Origin: Oceanisphaera sp. IT1-181
Lineage (GTDB): Bacteria > Pseudomonadota > Gammaproteobacteria > Enterobacterales > Aeromonadaceae
Reading direction: 5' to 3'
Length of the DNA: 64,000 nt
Assembly (NCBI RefSeq): GCF_033807535.1
Contig: NZ_CP136856.1
Location: 3,317,001 to 3,381,000 of the forward strand
Shown here: in pieces, positions 62,510 through 64,000 of the stretch
Layout of the letters: the number at the start of each line of letters is the position of its first letter
How positions within the stretch are numbered: position 1 is the first letter of the stretch
Made by a program: the position numbers and the translations under genes
Notes under the pieces: model-generated
Seen by the model: only the letters and a program-made list of their open reading frames with translations
Databases searched by the model: none
Told to the model about the DNA's origin: nothing

Positions 62510-62574
62510 CCGCTTGATAGCAACAGATACATACCAACAGATAGATACAAACTGACAGACACAAACAAGCAGCC

Positions 62575-63456
62575 ATGAAAAATCAAAAAAAAGCCTACCT
62601 TTACGGCCTAGGTGCCGTCGCCTGCTGGTCTACCGTGGCTACCGCCTTTAAGCTCTCGCTGGGCTACTTTTCGCCGGCGCAGTTACTGCTGGTGGCTACC
62701 GTGACTTCGTCGCTGTTATTGCTGGGCATAGTCGCTTGGCAAGGCAAGCTGCCCTTGTTGGCCAAAAGCTTAAAAGCCCATCCGGGCTATTACCTCTTGC
62801 TGGGGCTGATTAACCCTACCCTCTATTATCTGGTGTTGTTTCAGGCCTACGATCGGCTGCCAGCGCAACAGGCACAAACACTTAATTACACTTGGGCGAT
62901 TACCCTCACCCTGCTGGCAGTGCCCTTCTTAGGGCAAACCATCCGCAAGCAAGACTGGGTAGCCATACTGCTGGGCTATTTAGGCGCCATGGTGATTGCC
63001 ACCAAAGGTAACTTACTCAGTCTCGACTTTGAGGATCCGCTGGGGGTGGCGTTGGCGTTATTTTCTACGCTACTGTGGGCCGGTTATTGGATTTTAAATA
63101 CCCGCCATCAAGGCGATGCATTAGTCAGCCTCACCTTGAGCTTCTTGCTGGCCTTGCCGTTAGTGGTGGCCGCCACCGCTTTGTGGTCGGATTTTCAGTT
63201 AACCGCTTGGCAAGGTTGGTTGGGTGCGATTTATGTTGGCTTGTTCGAGATGGGCATCGCCTTCGTGCTTTGGCTGCTGGCGCTGCGCCATGCAGAGCAC
63301 ACAGCGCGGATCTCGAACTTAATTTTTATCTCGCCGTTCGCCTCGTTATTGCTGTTACGTTTTTTAGTGGGCGAAGAAATTTATCCCGCCACTCTAGTCG
63401 GCCTCATGATGATAGTGGCCGCGCTGCTTATCCAGCAGGTCAAAACTAAACCATGA
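62575..63456 (+). CDS. EamA-family transporter
   Basis: A 293-residue DMT-superfamily protein with ten predicted helices in two repeats. It begins AYLYGLGAVACWSTVATAFKLS, with LINPTLYYLVLFQAYDRLPAQ and FEMGIAFVLWLLALRHAEHTAR being EamA landmarks. The start ATG lacks a clear ribosome site. No substrate is evident. Unrelated in close sequence to the EamA gene at 22810. Confidence 0.9.
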   Translation: MKNQKKAYLYGLGAVACWSTVATAFKLSLGYFSPAQLLLVATVTSSLLLLGIVAWQGKLPLLAKSLKAHPGYYLLLGLINPTLYYLVLFQAYDRLPAQQAQTLNYTWAITLTLLAVPFLGQTIRKQDWVAILLGYLGAMVIATKGNLLSLDFEDPLGVALALFSTLLWAGYWILNTRHQGDALVSLTLSFLLALPLVVAATALWSDFQLTAWQGWLGAIYVGLFEMGIAFVLWLLALRHAEHTARISNLIFISPFASLLLLRFLVGEEIYPATLVGLMMIVAALLIQQVKTKP

Positions 63457-63573
63457 AGAGATTAAAGATTTTTCGCAACGGAAGAACACGGAATCCACGG
63501 AAAAATAGAGATCAGATCTGAAAGAGATCTTGATGGTAAGAGCCGAAATTAGACCCAAGCAAAAGTGACAAGC

Positions 63574-63614
63574 GAAACAGGGTGCATTATGGCTGAGGTT
63601 CTTACGTAATCAGG
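63574..63614. mobile_element. MITE right-end fragment
   Basis: GAAACAGGGTGCATTATGGC ... CGTAATCAGG matches the right end of the MITE family, but no left end is found upstream. It lies 21 bp from the intact copy C. Confidence 0.8.
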
Positions 63615-63635
63615 TACTTTGTAGTCTTGCGCTTT

Positions 63636-63952
63636 CCTGATTACCCACAAAGCTCAGCCATGTTTCAGAAAACTCAGCACCAATGAATTCAATAGGTTAC
63701 AGGTAGGTACCGCCTCTTCGGTGAAGAATATGAGGCTCAGTTTGGTATTTCGACCTTGTAGGGGCCAATTTATTCGGCCCGGTTTGGTGTTTGGGTTTAA
63801 ATCTAAACCTCAGTAACAGCCAGCAAAGCTGGCCAGCCGAATGAATTGGCTGCTACAAAACCCAGACCATTTGACCTTGGAGCCAGACCGGCAGCTACAA
63901 AAGAACAAACTGAAACAGGGCGCATAATAGCTGAGGTTCATAAGTAATCAGG
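63636..63952. mobile_element. MITE copy C (317 bp, 8-bp TSD)
   Basis: Ends CCTGATTAC...CTCAGCCAT and AGCTGAG...GTAATCAGG. Flanked by TGCGCTTT at both sides (63628-63635 and 63953-63960), a perfect 8-bp target duplication. The interior includes TTGTAGGGGCCAATTTATTC and a matching GCCGAATGAATTGGC / CTACAAAA arm. Confidence 0.9.
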
Positions 63953-64000
63953 TGCGCTTTAGCTGCAAGTTCTGCGAAGCAGAATAGTTTTAAAATACAT

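Larger units (their letters stand above)
63457..64000. other. Repeat-rich end of window
   Basis: No gene. From left to right: a CCACGGAA-type repeat (63468-63513), a lone right end of the MITE family (63574-63614), the full MITE copy C (63636-63952), and a tail whose reverse complement resembles the ACTATCCTGCTTCGCAGGA part of the CTACAAAA element. Confidence 0.8.

Noticed and set aside
62256..62586. Two Cys/Leu-rich minus-strand ORFs
   Set aside because: Antisense to the small PspB-like gene, which has a strong ribosome site and sensible protein features.

Overview
The window is chromosomal DNA from a gammaproteobacterium, most likely a marine member of the Aeromonadales (Oceanisphaera, Oceanimonas or Zobellella type). 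The evidence is the conserved blocks rph-yicC, gmk-rpoZ-spoT, rsmJ-prlC beside gor, and the tRNA run argX-hisR-leuT-proM. Polyhydroxyalkanoate genes (phaR, phasin) and carboxynorspermidine genes sit alongside them. The genus is an inference. No rRNA, prophage, CRISPR array or intact transposase gene was seen.

Layout. 1-9 kb: housekeeping genes (5' end of rph, yicC, a SWIM/SNF2 helicase, gmk, rpoZ, spoT). 9-13 kb: a PldB-like hydrolase, a small lipoprotein, and anmK and murQ for peptidoglycan recycling. 13.5-17 kb: an aldo/keto reductase, then a compact sulfur module (exported rhodanese, YeeE/YedE thiosulfate-type transporter, 59-residue membrane protein ending in a Cys motif) closed by a perfect 40-bp palindromic terminator. 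17-28 kb: a flavoprotein, a methyltransferase, a K+ channel, UspA, a LysR regulator, an EamA transporter, an AcuI-type reductase, a COG0523 GTPase behind a near-perfect Zur box, and a chemotaxis receptor. 28-38 kb: a tandem array of cloverleaf-like repeats, an MBL hydrolase, a Dps protein, rsmJ, prlC, gor, a lipoprotein, and a DUF2868/DUF3482 membrane protein and GTPase pair. 38.9-42.7 kb: a patchy accessory zone with a secreted phytase-like protein, a duplicated GTPase tail, an AT-rich orphan gene, a 9-bp minisatellite and nested palindromes. 42.7-45.4 kb: a YbaK deacylase, SlyD, PhaR, and a phasin whose promoter carries two perfect PhaR-type dyads. 46-56 kb: the glyoxylate-to-glycerate genes gcl, hyi and glxR, a YfcC-type carrier, nspC and carboxynorspermidine dehydrogenase, and an AllR-like IclR regulator. 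56-57 kb: a five-gene tRNA operon with a broken tRNA-Pro fragment. 57-62 kb: a TetR regulator with a 20-bp palindromic operator and an RND efflux adaptor and pump. The end holds a small PspB-like protein, an EamA transporter and repeats.

How the genes work together. Gcl, Hyi and GlxR convert two glyoxylates to D-glycerate, and the AllR-like regulator downstream is a plausible glyoxylate-responsive controller. NspC and the dehydrogenase make norspermidine or spermidine from aspartate semialdehyde and a diamine. PhaR and phasin form a granule-coupled regulatory circuit. AnmK and MurQ recycle anhydroMurNAc.

The most unusual content is intergenic. (1) A 233-317 bp MITE family occurs in three copies, each with imperfect 26-bp inverted ends and a perfect 8-bp target duplication. 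(2) A ~105-125 bp repeat folds into a four-way junction and is tandemly repeated five times, with base-pair covariation between units. (3) Other palindromic elements have arms that change together between copies. (4) A strongly structured, terminator-ended ~300-nt segment near 22.2-22.5 kb may be an uncharacterised non-coding RNA.
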